Assembly: GCF_001750105.1 (NCBI RefSeq)
Contig: NZ_CP014143.1
Coordinates: 496,001 to 560,000 of the forward strand
Origin: Microbulbifer aggregans
Lineage (GTDB): Bacteria > Pseudomonadota > Gammaproteobacteria > Pseudomonadales > Cellvibrionaceae
Reading direction: 5' to 3'
Length of the DNA stretch: 64,000 bases
In this document: positions 26,887 to 36,331 of the stretch, piece after piece
Layout: every line of letters begins with the position of its first letter
How positions within the stretch are numbered: the stretch's first letter is position 1
The notes under the pieces: generated by a model
Database searches by the model: none
Seen by the model: only the letters and a program-made list of their open reading frames with translations
What the model was told of the DNA's origin: nothing
Program-made: the position numbers and the translations under genes

Positions 26887-28188
26887 ATGTCTGGATGTAG
26901 CAGTACCACCCGCCCGCTCCACGATCTTTACCGCCAACCGGATTCCCGCTGGGTTACCGGGCTGATCCGTTTTATCAGCGCAAGCCTGCTGATGATGCTG
27001 ATCGGCTTCCATCTGTTGCCCGATGTGGGCCGCATCCAGACCGTGTTTTATCTGACCTTGCTGCCGGCAACGCTGCTGTTGCTGGTCTGGCGGCGGGACT
27101 GGGCATTCCTGCGTAGCTGGCAGTTCGCCTGCTTTATCAGTGTGCCCCTGGTGCTGGCCGTATCCACACTGTGGGCCGACAATTCCACAGCCACCGTTGA
27201 GCGCGATATCAGCTTTTACTTCAAGGTGCTGGCCTACTTCGTGCTTTTCTACTGCGCCCTTTACCTGGTCATGGAGCAGCGCGGTGATGAGATGTTGCAC
27301 CGCTGGCTGCGCTGGCTGATCGTGCTGGGCACCGTTTCCTGCGCTGCGTCGCTGGTGGTTTACGGCCTCGACGGAGGCTTCCGTAAGCTCTATCGCATCG
27401 GCGGCATCTCGATGCAGAACAACATCGACAAGACCGCCATGCTGTACGGTTTTCACGTGCTGTTCTGCTGCTACGGTCTGTCACTGGATTCCCGCCGCTG
27501 GCGCTCGTTGTCTTGGCTTGGGCTCGGCCTCGGTTGTGTCTATATCGTGGTCTCGCAGACCAAGATCCCCATCGTGATGGCCGCCTTCGCCATCTGCCTG
27601 GCGGCCGTCGTCAGCCATTCCAAGGTATTGCGAGTACTGGTGGTGCTGGGCGCGGTGGCAGTCCTGCCAGCGGCCTACCTGCTGCTCTACGGCGACCTGC
27701 CGCTGCTGCACCGCGGCGCCGCCTATTCCATCCGCCTGGAGCTGTGGGCAAAGAGCCTGGAGGGCTTCCTGCAGTCGCCCTGGATTGGCACCGGCCTGGT
27801 GCACAAACAGTTCATCGAGCTGGACCACGTACTGCCTCACCCCCACAACTATTTACTGGACGTGGCCCGCTTCGCCGGCCTGGTGGGTGTTGCTGCCTGC
27901 CTCTGGCAGCTGTTCGCCGTGGCCTTTATCGGCCTGCGCCGCGATCAGCTGCTGAACTGGGTGCCGGGCATGTACCTGCTCTGGTTCGGCTTTGGCGCCC
28001 TCGCCATGTTGATCTACGCCCAGCAACCGCTGGTCAAACCAAGCTATATCTGGATTTTCTACTGGATTCCCCTGACAGTGCTGCTGGTGCGCAACCAATT
28101 GGTCGCCCCGGTAGAAAAAGCTGTGCAGAATGACCAGCAAGAGCCGTCACGAACTCGCAATCATCAAACACTAGAGTCCCACGGATGA
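26887..28188 (+). CDS. O-antigen ligase/polymerase-family membrane protein
   Basis: Inner-membrane protein of 433 residues with about ten or more hydrophobic helices and a large periplasmic loop. The loop contains [24 protein letters not shown] and [21 protein letters not shown]; the H-N-x-L segment with a preceding Arg is typical of WaaL/Wzy-type (O-antigen ligase) proteins. It may ligate a surface glycan to lipid A core or polymerise it; sequence alone cannot separate WaaL from Wzy. The ATG at 26887 is preferred over a GTG at 26872 that would overlap the previous gene. Its TGA overlaps the ugd ATG. Confidence 0.83.
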   Translation: MSGCSSTTRPLHDLYRQPDSRWVTGLIRFISASLLMMLIGFHLLPDVGRIQTVFYLTLLPATLLLLVWRRDWAFLRSWQFACFISVPLVLAVSTLWADNSTATVERDISFYFKVLAYFVLFYCALYLVMEQRGDEMLHRWLRWLIVLGTVSCAASLVVYGLDGGFRKLYRIGGISMQNNIDKTAMLYGFHVLFCCYGLSLDSRRWRSLSWLGLGLGCVYIVVSQTKIPIVMAAFAICLAAVVSHSKVLRVLVVLGAVAVLPAAYLLLYGDLPLLHRGAAYSIRLELWAKSLEGFLQSPWIGTGLVHKQFIELDHVLPHPHNYLLDVARFAGLVGVAACLWQLFAVAFIGLRRDQLLNWVPGMYLLWFGFGALAMLIYAQQPLVKPSYIWIFYWIPLTVLLVRNQLVAPVEKAVQNDQQEPSRTRNHQTLESHG

Positions 28189-29525
28189 ATGTCACCGTAT
28201 TCGGCACCGGCTATGTCGGCCTGGTGCAAGCTGCAGTGCTGGCGGAGGCCGGCAACAAAGTCGTCTGTATCGATATCGATGAAGACAAGATCGCCCGCCT
28301 GAAGCAGGGCCATATCCCGATTTATGAACCGGGCCTTGAGCCGATGGTGAAAGAGAGCATCGCCACCGGCAATCTCTCTTTCTCCACCGATGCCAGCGTC
28401 GGAGTCGAGCACGGCGAACTGATCTTTATTGCCGTCGGCACACCACCGGACGAGGATGGCTCTGCCGACCTGCGCCATGTGCTCACCGTGGCCGACACCA
28501 TCGCCACACACATGACGGTGAAGAAATACATCATCAACAAGTCTACCGTGCCGGTCGGCACCGCCGACAAGGTACGCAATACCGTCGAAAAGAGACTGGC
28601 AGAACGCGGCCTCAGCGACCTGCCCTTTGATGTGATCTCCAATCCGGAATTCCTCAAGGAAGGCTCGGCGGTGGCAGACTGCATGCGCCCCGACCGCATC
28701 ATTGTCGGCACGTCGGAAAAGGAATCCGAGCAGAAACTCCGTCACCTGTACGCCCCCTTCAACCGCAACCACGAGAAGATCCTGGTGATGGATGTTAAGA
28801 GCGCAGAGCTGACCAAGTACGCCGCCAACTGCATGCTGGCCACCAAAATCAGCTTTATGAACGAGATGGCCAATATCGCCGACAAGGTTGGGGCAGATAT
28901 CGAAGCCGTGCGTCGGGGTATCGGTTCCGATCCGCGCGTGGGCTACCAGTTTATCTATGCCGGCATCGGCTACGGTGGTTCCTGCTTCCCGAAAGATGTG
29001 AAAGCCCTGATCTCCTCAGCGGAGCAACTGGGCTTATCCGCTGAAATTCTCACTGCGGTGGAATCCCGCAACGAGCAGCAGAAGCACTACATGGCCGAGA
29101 AAATCCTCGCCCATTACAACGGCGATGTGCAGGGCAAGGTCTTTGCTCTCTGGGGTCTGTCGTTCAAGCCCAACACCGATGATATGCGCGAGGCGCCGAG
29201 CCGGGTACTGATGGAGCGACTGTGGGAAAAGGGGGCCAGCGTGCGCGCCTTCGACCCGGAAGCCATGGAAGAGTGCCAGCGTATCTACGGCGACCGCGAC
29301 GGCCTGGAACTCTGCGGCACCAAGGAAGCGGCCCTGAAGGGCGCCGACGCACTGGTCGTGGCCACCGAGTGGCAGCAGTTCAAGGCGCTAGATACCAATG
29401 AGGTCAGAACCCTGCTGAAATCCCCGGTCGTTTTCGATGGCCGCAATCAGTACGAGCCGGAGGAGATGGAAGAAGCCGGCTTCTGCTACTACTGCGTCGG
29501 CCGACCCGACACCAGCGCCTGCTGA
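28185..29525 (+). CDS. ugd: UDP-glucose 6-dehydrogenase
   Basis: Cytoplasmic NAD-dependent oxidoreductase that converts UDP-glucose to UDP-glucuronate for glycan synthesis. The 446 residues show the Rossmann motif [17 protein letters not shown] at the N-terminus, YEPGLE near residue 47, [10 protein letters not shown] near 160, the catalytic-cysteine motif [11 protein letters not shown] near 262-272 and [16 protein letters not shown] near 325. GDP-mannose 6-dehydrogenase is a close relative, but YEPGLE and overall similarity favour the UDP-glucose enzyme. It is the last gene of a three-gene operon and ends just before a terminator. Confidence 0.92.
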   Translation: MNVTVFGTGYVGLVQAAVLAEAGNKVVCIDIDEDKIARLKQGHIPIYEPGLEPMVKESIATGNLSFSTDASVGVEHGELIFIAVGTPPDEDGSADLRHVLTVADTIATHMTVKKYIINKSTVPVGTADKVRNTVEKRLAERGLSDLPFDVISNPEFLKEGSAVADCMRPDRIIVGTSEKESEQKLRHLYAPFNRNHEKILVMDVKSAELTKYAANCMLATKISFMNEMANIADKVGADIEAVRRGIGSDPRVGYQFIYAGIGYGGSCFPKDVKALISSAEQLGLSAEILTAVESRNEQQKHYMAEKILAHYNGDVQGKVFALWGLSFKPNTDDMREAPSRVLMERLWEKGASVRAFDPEAMEECQRIYGDRDGLELCGTKEAALKGADALVVATEWQQFKALDTNEVRTLLKSPVVFDGRNQYEPEEMEEAGFCYYCVGRPDTSAC

Positions 29526-29547
29526 TCTTCGCTATTTCGCGATTTTT

Positions 29548-29575
29548 GAAAGCCCGGGTTCTCCGGGCTTTTCTT
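29548..29575 (+). terminator. Rho-independent terminator after ugd
   Basis: Arms AAAGCCCGG/CCGGGCTTTT close a 4-base loop and run into TTCTTT. It lies 23 bases after the ugd stop. The rest of the spacer to 29680 shows no feature. Confidence 0.85.
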
Positions 29576-29679
29576 TATCTGAGGGGGCTGCTCCGGTGAC
29601 AACGGGGCACCGGGGGCGACCTTTCGAAACCACTCGCATGGTGCTTTGCCGCCCCACACGCATTCATCGCTCACAAACA

Positions 29680-29709
29680 AAAAAGCCCAGAAAGTTTCCG
29701 GGCTTTTTA
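29680..29709 (-). terminator. Rho-independent terminator after ilvE
   Basis: AAAAAGCCC/GGGCTTTTT arms around an imperfect inner stem; read on the minus strand the stem is followed by a T-run. It lies 18 bases beyond the ilvE stop and may also back up ugd termination. Confidence 0.8.
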
Positions 29710-29726
29710 ACAGGTCCAAACGAGGG

Positions 29727-30683
29727 TCAGGCGATCTTCGCCGTTACCTCCGGTGGCTGATCCACTACATCGGTCAGCCAACCGCGATGCGCCACACTGC
29801 GCCCCTGTACTACATCGAAGTACAACTCCTGCAGGCGCCTGGTGATGGGGCCGCGGCGGCCCGCGCCGATGGTGCGGCCATCCAGCATGCGGATGGGCAG
29901 CACCTCTGCCGCAGTACCGGTGAAGAAGGCCTCATCGGCAATATAGACCTCGTCGCGGGTGATACGCTTCTCAACCACCTGGTAGCCGCACTCGCGGGCC
30001 AACTCGATCACCGTGTTGCGGGTGATACCGTCCAGGCACGAGGTCAGCTCGGGGGTGTAAATCACACCATCGCTGACAATGAAAACATTCTCGCCGCTGC
30101 CCTCGGCCACATAACCCTCCGGATCCAGCAGCAGGGCTTCCTCGCAGCCATTGCGGATCGCCTCCTGCAACGCCAGCATCGAATTGATGTAGTTGCCGTT
30201 GGCCTTCGCCTTGCACATGCTGATATTCACATGGTGGCGGGTATAGGAAGAGGTATTCACCTTGATACCCAGCTCACGGGCCTCCGGGGTCATATAGCTG
30301 GGCCACTCCCAGGCAGCCACGATCACGTGGGTCTGCAGCGAATCGGCGCGCAGGCCCATGCCCTCGGAGCCATAGAAGGCCATCGGCCGCAGGTAGGCTT
30401 CGTTCAGGTTGTTCTCCCGCACCACCATGCGCTGTGCCTCGTTGAGAGTCTCGGCGTCATAGGGCATGGCCATATTCATGATTTTGGCGGAGCGAAACAG
30501 GCGCCGGGTGTGATCGTGCAGCCGGAAAATACTGGCGCCGGCATCCGTTTCATAGGCGCGCACTCCCTCAAACACCCCCATACCGTAGTGCAGGGTGTGG
30601 GTCAGTACGTGGACGCGGGCATCCCGCCAGGGAACCAGCTCGCCATCAAACCAGATAACGCCGTCGCGATCGGCAAAAGACAT
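29727..30683 (-). CDS. ilvE: Branched-chain amino acid aminotransferase
   Basis: PLP enzyme for the last step of leucine, isoleucine and valine synthesis. The 318 residues are family-typical. The first strands read WFDGELVPWRDARVHVLTHTLHYG; RPMAFYGSEGMG, NGCEEALLLDPEGYVAEGSGENVF (the lysine lies earlier, in SMCKAKANGNY) and SCLDGITRNTVIELA are all fold-class IV landmarks. AGGAG stands 6 bases before the ATG. It follows glnE on the same strand by 83 bases, the glnE-ilvE pairing also seen in Pseudomonas. Confidence 0.95.
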   Translation of the reverse strand: MSFADRDGVIWFDGELVPWRDARVHVLTHTLHYGMGVFEGVRAYETDAGASIFRLHDHTRRLFRSAKIMNMAMPYDAETLNEAQRMVVRENNLNEAYLRPMAFYGSEGMGLRADSLQTHVIVAAWEWPSYMTPEARELGIKVNTSSYTRHHVNISMCKAKANGNYINSMLALQEAIRNGCEEALLLDPEGYVAEGSGENVFIVSDGVIYTPELTSCLDGITRNTVIELARECGYQVVEKRITRDEVYIADEAFFTGTAAEVLPIRMLDGRTIGAGRRGPITRRLQELYFDVVQGRSVAHRGWLTDVVDQPPEVTAKIA

Positions 30684-30766
30684 GGAAAACTCCTACAAAT
30701 CCGCAAATCGGATTCCTGAAAAACAGTTTATGCACAAAGCACAGCGACGGCAGGAGCAATCACGCT

Positions 30767-33631
30767 TCAGCCGAATAGCTGTTGCCAGTTTGTAGAAACG
30801 GTCTTTCTTTCCGCTTTGTACTGGTCACCGTCTACTACTCCCGGCAGTTGTTGTAATGCCAGGCGGTGACCCTCAGATCGGTAGGCTTTGTAGGCGTCGA
30901 TCAGATGTCCAGCTTGGTGGGCCGACATCAGGCCTGCCTCGTCGAGGCTTTCGAGAATGCGAATATTATCGGTGTAACGCACGATCGAAGGGGCTTTATG
31001 CGCCCAGGCCAGAGCAGCATATTGAACCATAAACTCGATATCGACAATACCGCCGGAACCCTGCTTGAGGTCGAATGAATCCTTATTGCTCTTATCCAGA
31101 TGCGCGCGCATTTTATCGCGCATGGCGACCACCTCTTCCTGCAACTTCTGCTCGTCCCGCTGCGAACAAAGCAAGTCGAGTCGCAGCTGCTCAAAATCAG
31201 CACTCAGGCGCCCGCTGCCAGCCACCGGACGCGCCCGTACCAGCGCCTGGTGTTCCCAGGTCCAGGCGCTCTCGCGCTGGTACTTGTCGAACGAAGTGAG
31301 CGACGTCACCAGCAGGCCGGAGTTACCCGACGGCCGCAGGCGCGTATCCACCTCGTAGAGCGGGCCGCTGAGGGTGCGGGTCTGGAGAATGTGGATCAGA
31401 CGCTGCGCCAGGCGGGTGTAGAAACTCAGGTTGTCGATGGCGCGCTCGCCTCCGGTTACCCCCTGCGGATCGGCGTCGTGCACGAAGACGATATCCAGGT
31501 CAGAGCCGTGGCCCAGCTCGAGCCCGCCAAGTTTGCCGTAGGCAATGATCGCAAAGCGCATATCGTCGGCAGAGGCACCGGCGGGCTCGCCGTACTTTTC
31601 CACCACCTGCTGCCAGGCGAGCAGCAGCGACTGCTGCAGGATGGCCTCCGCAAGCCAGGTCAGCGAGTCGCTCACCTTCATCAGTGGCAGTGCCCCGGTG
31701 ACTTCCTGGGCCGCAATACGCAGCGCCTGCCCCTGCTTGAAATGGCGCAGGGCCTCCATCTGCGCCTCCAGGTCGTCCGGATCCACCCGCAGCATTTCGC
31801 GGCGTAATTCATCGGCAATATCTTCCGCCGACGATGGTGCCAGCAGGCGACGACTATCCAGCAGCTCGTCTAGCAGGATCGGATGGCGGGCCAGCTGGTC
31901 AGCGATAAAGGGGCTGGCGCTGCAGAGTCGCAGCAGCTGGCTCAAGACCGGGGGGTTCTCGTTGATCAACACCAGGTAGGCACTGCGTCGCAGCACTGCA
32001 CGCACCAGCGGCAATACCCGCTGCACCGCCAGCAGGGGTTGATCCTCCTGTGCGGCCGCCGCCAGCAGCAGCGGCATAAACTGGTCGAGACGCTCGCGGG
32101 CGGCATTGGGCAGGGCCCGCACCATTGTCGAGTCATGGAGCTCGGCGATGGGCTGCAGGGCCTCCTCCGCAGGTTCGAATCCGGCGCGCTGCAAGCTGAG
32201 AAGATTAACTTCGCGGCTGTCCTCGTTACTGCAGCTGGCCCAGAGTCCCTCCCATTCTTCGGCCGCGCTGGGCTCGGCGATCTCCTCCGGTGGTGCGATG
32301 ACGATATCGAATTCCCGCTGAATCAGTTGGCGCGCCTCGGCCAGGTCGCCCAGCAGCACCTCCCAGTTATCGCGCCCAAGGGCAAACGCCAGAGCCTCGC
32401 GGCGAAGCGCTTCGGCGGGCAGGGTCTGGGTCTGCTGGTCTCGCTCTGCCTGCAGGGCGTGCTCTACCCGGCGCAACAGCACGTATGCTTCCGCCAGCAC
32501 TTCGGCAACGCCGCTCTCCAGATGGCCGTCCTCCTCCAATAGGGGCAGCAACTTGAGCAGGTTGCGCTCCCGCAATGCCGGTTCACGCCCGCCGCGAATC
32601 AATTGGAATGCCTGGGCAATGAATTCCACTTCACGGATGCCGCCGCGCCCCAGCTTGATATTGTCATCCAGGCCCCGTGCGCGGACCTGCCGCTGGATCA
32701 GCCCCTTCATCTCCCGCAGGGCATCGATGGCACTGAAGTCGATATAGCGGCGATAGGTAAAGGGTCGCAACATCTCCATCAGTTCCGCGCCGAGCTCGGT
32801 ATCACCCGCTACCGGCCGCGCCTTGACCATGGCATAGCGCTCCCACTCCCGGCCCTGGGTCTGGTAATAGTCCTCCATAGCGGCGAAGTGGCTCACCAGC
32901 GGGCCGCTGTCACCATAGGGGCGCAGGCGCATGTCGACGCGGAAGACGAAGCCGTCGGCAGTCATGGCGTCGAGAGATTTAATCAGCCGCTGGCCCAGGC
33001 GCTCGAAGAACTTCTGGTTCTCGAGCCCGCGCTCGCCATCGCACTCGCCGGGTTCGGGGTAGGCAAAAATCAGGTCGATATCCGAGGAGAGGTTGAGTTC
33101 CCGCGCTCCCAGCTTGCCCATGCCCAGCACCACCATGGACTGGGCATTGCCAGCGCGGTCCCGCGGCTCGCCATAGCGGGCCACGAGGTCGCGGTGATGC
33201 CAGTCGAGGGCGGCCTGGGCACAGGTCTCCGCCAGCTCCGACAGTCGCAGGCACACGCGGGGGATACCCCACTGCCCGGCAAAGTCGCGCCAGATCACCT
33301 CGGCGGTGACGCGGTTCCGCAACCGCCGCAGGGCGCGATCGAGTTCCGCTTCCTCGTCGATGGTACGCATCCAGTCCGCGTCGAGCCCCAGGTCATCTTC
33401 CTGCAGCAACTGCGGCAACAGATCCGGATAGCGGCAGCACTGCTGCACGAAGAAGTCCGAGCCAACAAAGCTGCGGGCGACGGCAAGTTGCGCGTCCGCA
33501 GCGCCAAGGGCCGCGGAAACCTTGCCGAACAGCTCTTCACCGGCTGCCTCACACCAGCGCAGCCAGCGCTCCTCCAGCAGTGGCTGCAATTCCGCGGGAC
33601 AGTGAGCGGCGTCGAACATGGCGTGGATCAT
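30767..33631 (-). CDS. glnE: Bifunctional glutamine synthetase adenylyltransferase/deadenylyltransferase
   Basis: Controls glutamine synthetase by adding and removing AMP in response to PII and glutamine. At 954 residues it has the full two-headed layout: the N-terminal deadenylylating domain with GMGKLGARELNLSSDIDLIF near residue 170, and the C-terminal adenylylating domain with AYGKLGGLELGHGSDLDIVF near residue 700. Each carries the nucleotidyltransferase G-S/D-x-D-x-D signature. KQGSGGIVDIEFMVQ near the C-terminus and GRGGIREVEFIAQ in the first half are the paired helical-domain motifs. The start is uncertain between ATG codons at 33631 and 33619; the AAGG upstream fits neither ideally. 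Confidence 0.96.
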   Translation of the reverse strand: MIHAMFDAAHCPAELQPLLEERWLRWCEAAGEELFGKVSAALGAADAQLAVARSFVGSDFFVQQCCRYPDLLPQLLQEDDLGLDADWMRTIDEEAELDRALRRLRNRVTAEVIWRDFAGQWGIPRVCLRLSELAETCAQAALDWHHRDLVARYGEPRDRAGNAQSMVVLGMGKLGARELNLSSDIDLIFAYPEPGECDGERGLENQKFFERLGQRLIKSLDAMTADGFVFRVDMRLRPYGDSGPLVSHFAAMEDYYQTQGREWERYAMVKARPVAGDTELGAELMEMLRPFTYRRYIDFSAIDALREMKGLIQRQVRARGLDDNIKLGRGGIREVEFIAQAFQLIRGGREPALRERNLLKLLPLLEEDGHLESGVAEVLAEAYVLLRRVEHALQAERDQQTQTLPAEALRREALAFALGRDNWEVLLGDLAEARQLIQREFDIVIAPPEEIAEPSAAEEWEGLWASCSNEDSREVNLLSLQRAGFEPAEEALQPIAELHDSTMVRALPNAARERLDQFMPLLLAAAAQEDQPLLAVQRVLPLVRAVLRRSAYLVLINENPPVLSQLLRLCSASPFIADQLARHPILLDELLDSRRLLAPSSAEDIADELRREMLRVDPDDLEAQMEALRHFKQGQALRIAAQEVTGALPLMKVSDSLTWLAEAILQQSLLLAWQQVVEKYGEPAGASADDMRFAIIAYGKLGGLELGHGSDLDIVFVHDADPQGVTGGERAIDNLSFYTRLAQRLIHILQTRTLSGPLYEVDTRLRPSGNSGLLVTSLTSFDKYQRESAWTWEHQALVRARPVAGSGRLSADFEQLRLDLLCSQRDEQKLQEEVVAMRDKMRAHLDKSNKDSFDLKQGSGGIVDIEFMVQYAALAWAHKAPSIVRYTDNIRILESLDEAGLMSAHQAGHLIDAYKAYRSEGHRLALQQLPGVVDGDQYKAERKTVSTNWQQLFG

Positions 33632-33681
33632 CCTTAAAACATAACCGGAAAAGAAAGCTTAGGGCGCTCTGGCTCTGGAGA

Positions 33682-35457
33682 TCAGAAGGCAATATCCGGT
33701 GGTGGTGCCACCCGCAGAACCTCCGCCACGGTAGTGATGCCGGCGGCAACCTTCCTGGCACCGGAAAGGCGCAGACTGTTCATTCCCTCGCGCATCGCCT
33801 GACGGCGCAGCACCTGCAGGTCACAGTCTGGTGTCACCAGGCCCTGGATCGACTCGGTGAATGGCAGTATCTCGTAAATCCCCTGACGGCCGCGGTAACC
33901 GGTATTGCGGCATTCAAGGCAGCCCTCCGGGCGGTACACCACCTCGGGCTTGGGCGCTTTCCAGGGTTTGGTGAGGGCCTGCCAGTCGTCATCGCTGACG
34001 CTGTCGGGCTGCTTGCAGGCCGGGCACAGGGTGCGCACCAGGCGCTGGGCCATCACACCGAGCACGGAGGATTTCAGCAGGTAATGGGGCAACCCGAGAT
34101 CCAGCAGGCGGGTCACAGCGGTGGGCGCATCGTTGGTGTGCAGTGTGGAAATCACCAGGTGGCCCGTGAGCGCCGCCTGCACGGCCATCTGTGCCGTTTC
34201 CAGGTCGCGGATCTCCCCCACCATGATGATGTCCGGATCCTGTCGCATCAGGGTGCGGATACCGGCGGCAAAATCCAGCCCGATGGCGTGGTGCACCTGG
34301 GTCTGGTTGAAGCTCTCCTCCACCATCTCGATCGGATCCTCGATGGTGGAGACATTTACCTCGCTGGTAGCCAGCTGCTTGAGGCCGGTATATAGCGTGG
34401 TGGTCTTACCGGAGCCGGTGGGACCGGTCACCAGCACGATGCCATTGGGGCGCCCCAGCATGGTCTGCCAGCGGGCCAGGTCATCGCCACCGAGGCCCAG
34501 ATCGCTGTAGGAACGCGCCAACACTTCCGGATCGAAGATCCGCATCACCAGCTTTTCGCCAAATGCGGTAGGCAGGGTGGAGAGGCGTAGTTCCACCTCG
34601 CGGCCGTCCGGGCGCTTGGTCTTGATGCGGCCGTCCTGCGGCTTGCGCTTCTCGGCAACATTCATGCGCCCGAGAATCTTCAGACGGCTGGTGACCGCGG
34701 CATTGACCTGGTCCGGCAGGTCGTGGATTGGGTGCAGTACCCCGTCGATGCGAAAGCGGATCCGGCCCACTTCACGCCGCGGCTCGATGTGGATATCACT
34801 GGCACGCTGATCAAAGGCGTGTTGCAACAGCCAGTCGACGATATTGACGATATGCTGGTCGTTGGCCTCCGGATCCTTGAGGCTGCCCAGCTCTAGCAGC
34901 TGCTCGAAGTTGCCGCTGGAGGAACTGCCCTTGAGGCCGCTGGCACCGGAGATGGATTTGGCCAGTGAATAGAATTCGACGCAATAGCGCTGGATGTCCG
35001 CCGGATCCGCCACCACCCGCTGCACCGAGCGGCCACTGGTGTGCTCCAGCTGCTCTTCCCAACCATGGGTAAACGGCTGCGCTGTGGCCACCAGCAGTGA
35101 GTCCTTACTCGCCTCTACACAGAGAATCTGGTGGCGCTTGGCAAACTGGAAGCTCATCACCTCGGTGATGGCCGCCACATTCACTTTCAGCGGATCGATA
35201 TGGTACAGCCGGTGCGAGGCAATCTCGGCCAACCACTGAGTCAGGGTCTCACCGTCCAGCACCCGCCCGGGGGACTTGAGGTTCTCCAGCTCACAGCTGG
35301 CGATATAGGTAAGCGGGTGCATCTGGGCCTGCTCGGCAGTGCGCGGCGTACCGATCACCCGGTTGGCGTCCGGGCGGCTGACATAGCCCTGGGCCACCAG
35401 GTCCTCCAGCAATCCCGCCAGATCCAGCAACCTGTCCGCCAATTTGCTCACCGCCAT
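33682..35457 (-). CDS. GspE/PilB-family secretion or pilus ATPase, not next to other pilus genes
   Basis: Cytoplasmic AAA-like hexameric ATPase of 591 residues of the type II secretion/type IV pilus assembly family. An N-terminal MshEN/T2SSE_N-like region (about 40-190) precedes the ATPase domain with ASDIHIEP, Walker A GPTGSGKTTTLY, Asp-box STIEDPIE, Walker B DPDIIMVGEIRD and the His box TGHLVISTLHTND. A tetracysteine zinc site (CPACKQ ... CLECRN) is present, as in GspE and PilB. The ATG at 35457 fits the family start. No pseudopilin, GspF/PilC or secretin gene is in the window, so its partner machinery is elsewhere or lost. Confidence 0.9.
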   Translation of the reverse strand: MAVSKLADRLLDLAGLLEDLVAQGYVSRPDANRVIGTPRTAEQAQMHPLTYIASCELENLKSPGRVLDGETLTQWLAEIASHRLYHIDPLKVNVAAITEVMSFQFAKRHQILCVEASKDSLLVATAQPFTHGWEEQLEHTSGRSVQRVVADPADIQRYCVEFYSLAKSISGASGLKGSSSSGNFEQLLELGSLKDPEANDQHIVNIVDWLLQHAFDQRASDIHIEPRREVGRIRFRIDGVLHPIHDLPDQVNAAVTSRLKILGRMNVAEKRKPQDGRIKTKRPDGREVELRLSTLPTAFGEKLVMRIFDPEVLARSYSDLGLGGDDLARWQTMLGRPNGIVLVTGPTGSGKTTTLYTGLKQLATSEVNVSTIEDPIEMVEESFNQTQVHHAIGLDFAAGIRTLMRQDPDIIMVGEIRDLETAQMAVQAALTGHLVISTLHTNDAPTAVTRLLDLGLPHYLLKSSVLGVMAQRLVRTLCPACKQPDSVSDDDWQALTKPWKAPKPEVVYRPEGCLECRNTGYRGRQGIYEILPFTESIQGLVTPDCDLQVLRRQAMREGMNSLRLSGARKVAAGITTVAEVLRVAPPPDIAF

Positions 35458-35641
35458 AGGAAACACCCATCTTCTATTCTTTTGCTTGAACACCCGGGTT
35501 ACCTTGCCCGGCGTCCGACCGACGGGGCATTGTAGCCCTATCGGCGACACCCAGCAGTGCAATCTATTCACCCGGTTACCGTGATCGCCACGGTTTAAGG
35601 TACCATGCGCGCGTTTTCGACCCCGAGCCAAGGAGCTAACC

Positions 35642-36319
35642 ATGGCCCTGACCAACATTGCCAACCTGTTTGGCCGCTCACCGATCAAACCGATCAAAGA
35701 GCATATGGCGACCGCCCACGAGGCCTCCGCCGACCTGGTTCCCTTCTTCGAGGCCCTGATTCAGGGCGATCTGGCCAAGGCCGAGGAAATTCAGAAACGT
35801 ATTTCCGCCGCCGAGAACCGTGCCGACGATATCAAGCGCGACCTGCGCCTGCACCTGCCGGACAGCCTGTTTATGCCGGTGTCCCGCTCCGATCTGCTGG
35901 AGCTGCTGCACGCCCAGGACAAGATCGCCAACACTGCCCAGGATATCGCCGGCCTGTCCATCGGCCGCAAGATGGAGATTCCCGCCAAGCTGCAGAACCA
36001 GATGGCCACTTTCGTCGAGAGCGCCGTCGCCACCTCGGCCCAGGCCCTGCGTGCCATCAATGAGTTGGACGAGCTTCTCGAATCCGGCTTCGCCGGTCGC
36101 GAGGTGGATATCGCCCAGCGCATGACCGAAGAGCTGGACGACCTGGAGCGCAAGTCCGACAAGCTTGAAGTCGAAATTCGCGCCTCCCTGTTCGAGATCG
36201 AAAAAGACCTGCCGCCGGTGGACGTGATCTTCCTGTACCGCGTGATCGAGTGGATCGGCGATCTGGCCGACTGCGCCCACGGCGTGGGCAACCGATTACA
36301 GTTACTGCTGGCGCGATAA
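35642..36319 (+). CDS. PhoU-like (TIGR00153/DUF47) protein paired with a Pit transporter
   Basis: Cytoplasmic helical protein of 225 residues of the DUF47/TIGR00153 family, distantly related to PhoU, thought to regulate the neighbouring phosphate transporter. Landmarks are FEALIQGDLAKAEEIQKRIS, ADDIKRDLRLHLPDSLFMPVSR (two conserved segments) and LHAQDKIANTAQDIAG. A good AAGGAG stands 7 bases before the ATG. The pit gene begins 12 bases after its stop, the usual two-gene phosphate operon. It is divergent from the GspE-like gene. Confidence 0.92.
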   Translation: MALTNIANLFGRSPIKPIKEHMATAHEASADLVPFFEALIQGDLAKAEEIQKRISAAENRADDIKRDLRLHLPDSLFMPVSRSDLLELLHAQDKIANTAQDIAGLSIGRKMEIPAKLQNQMATFVESAVATSAQALRAINELDELLESGFAGREVDIAQRMTEELDDLERKSDKLEVEIRASLFEIEKDLPPVDVIFLYRVIEWIGDLADCAHGVGNRLQLLLAR

Positions 36320-36331
36320 GGGGGAAGTACG

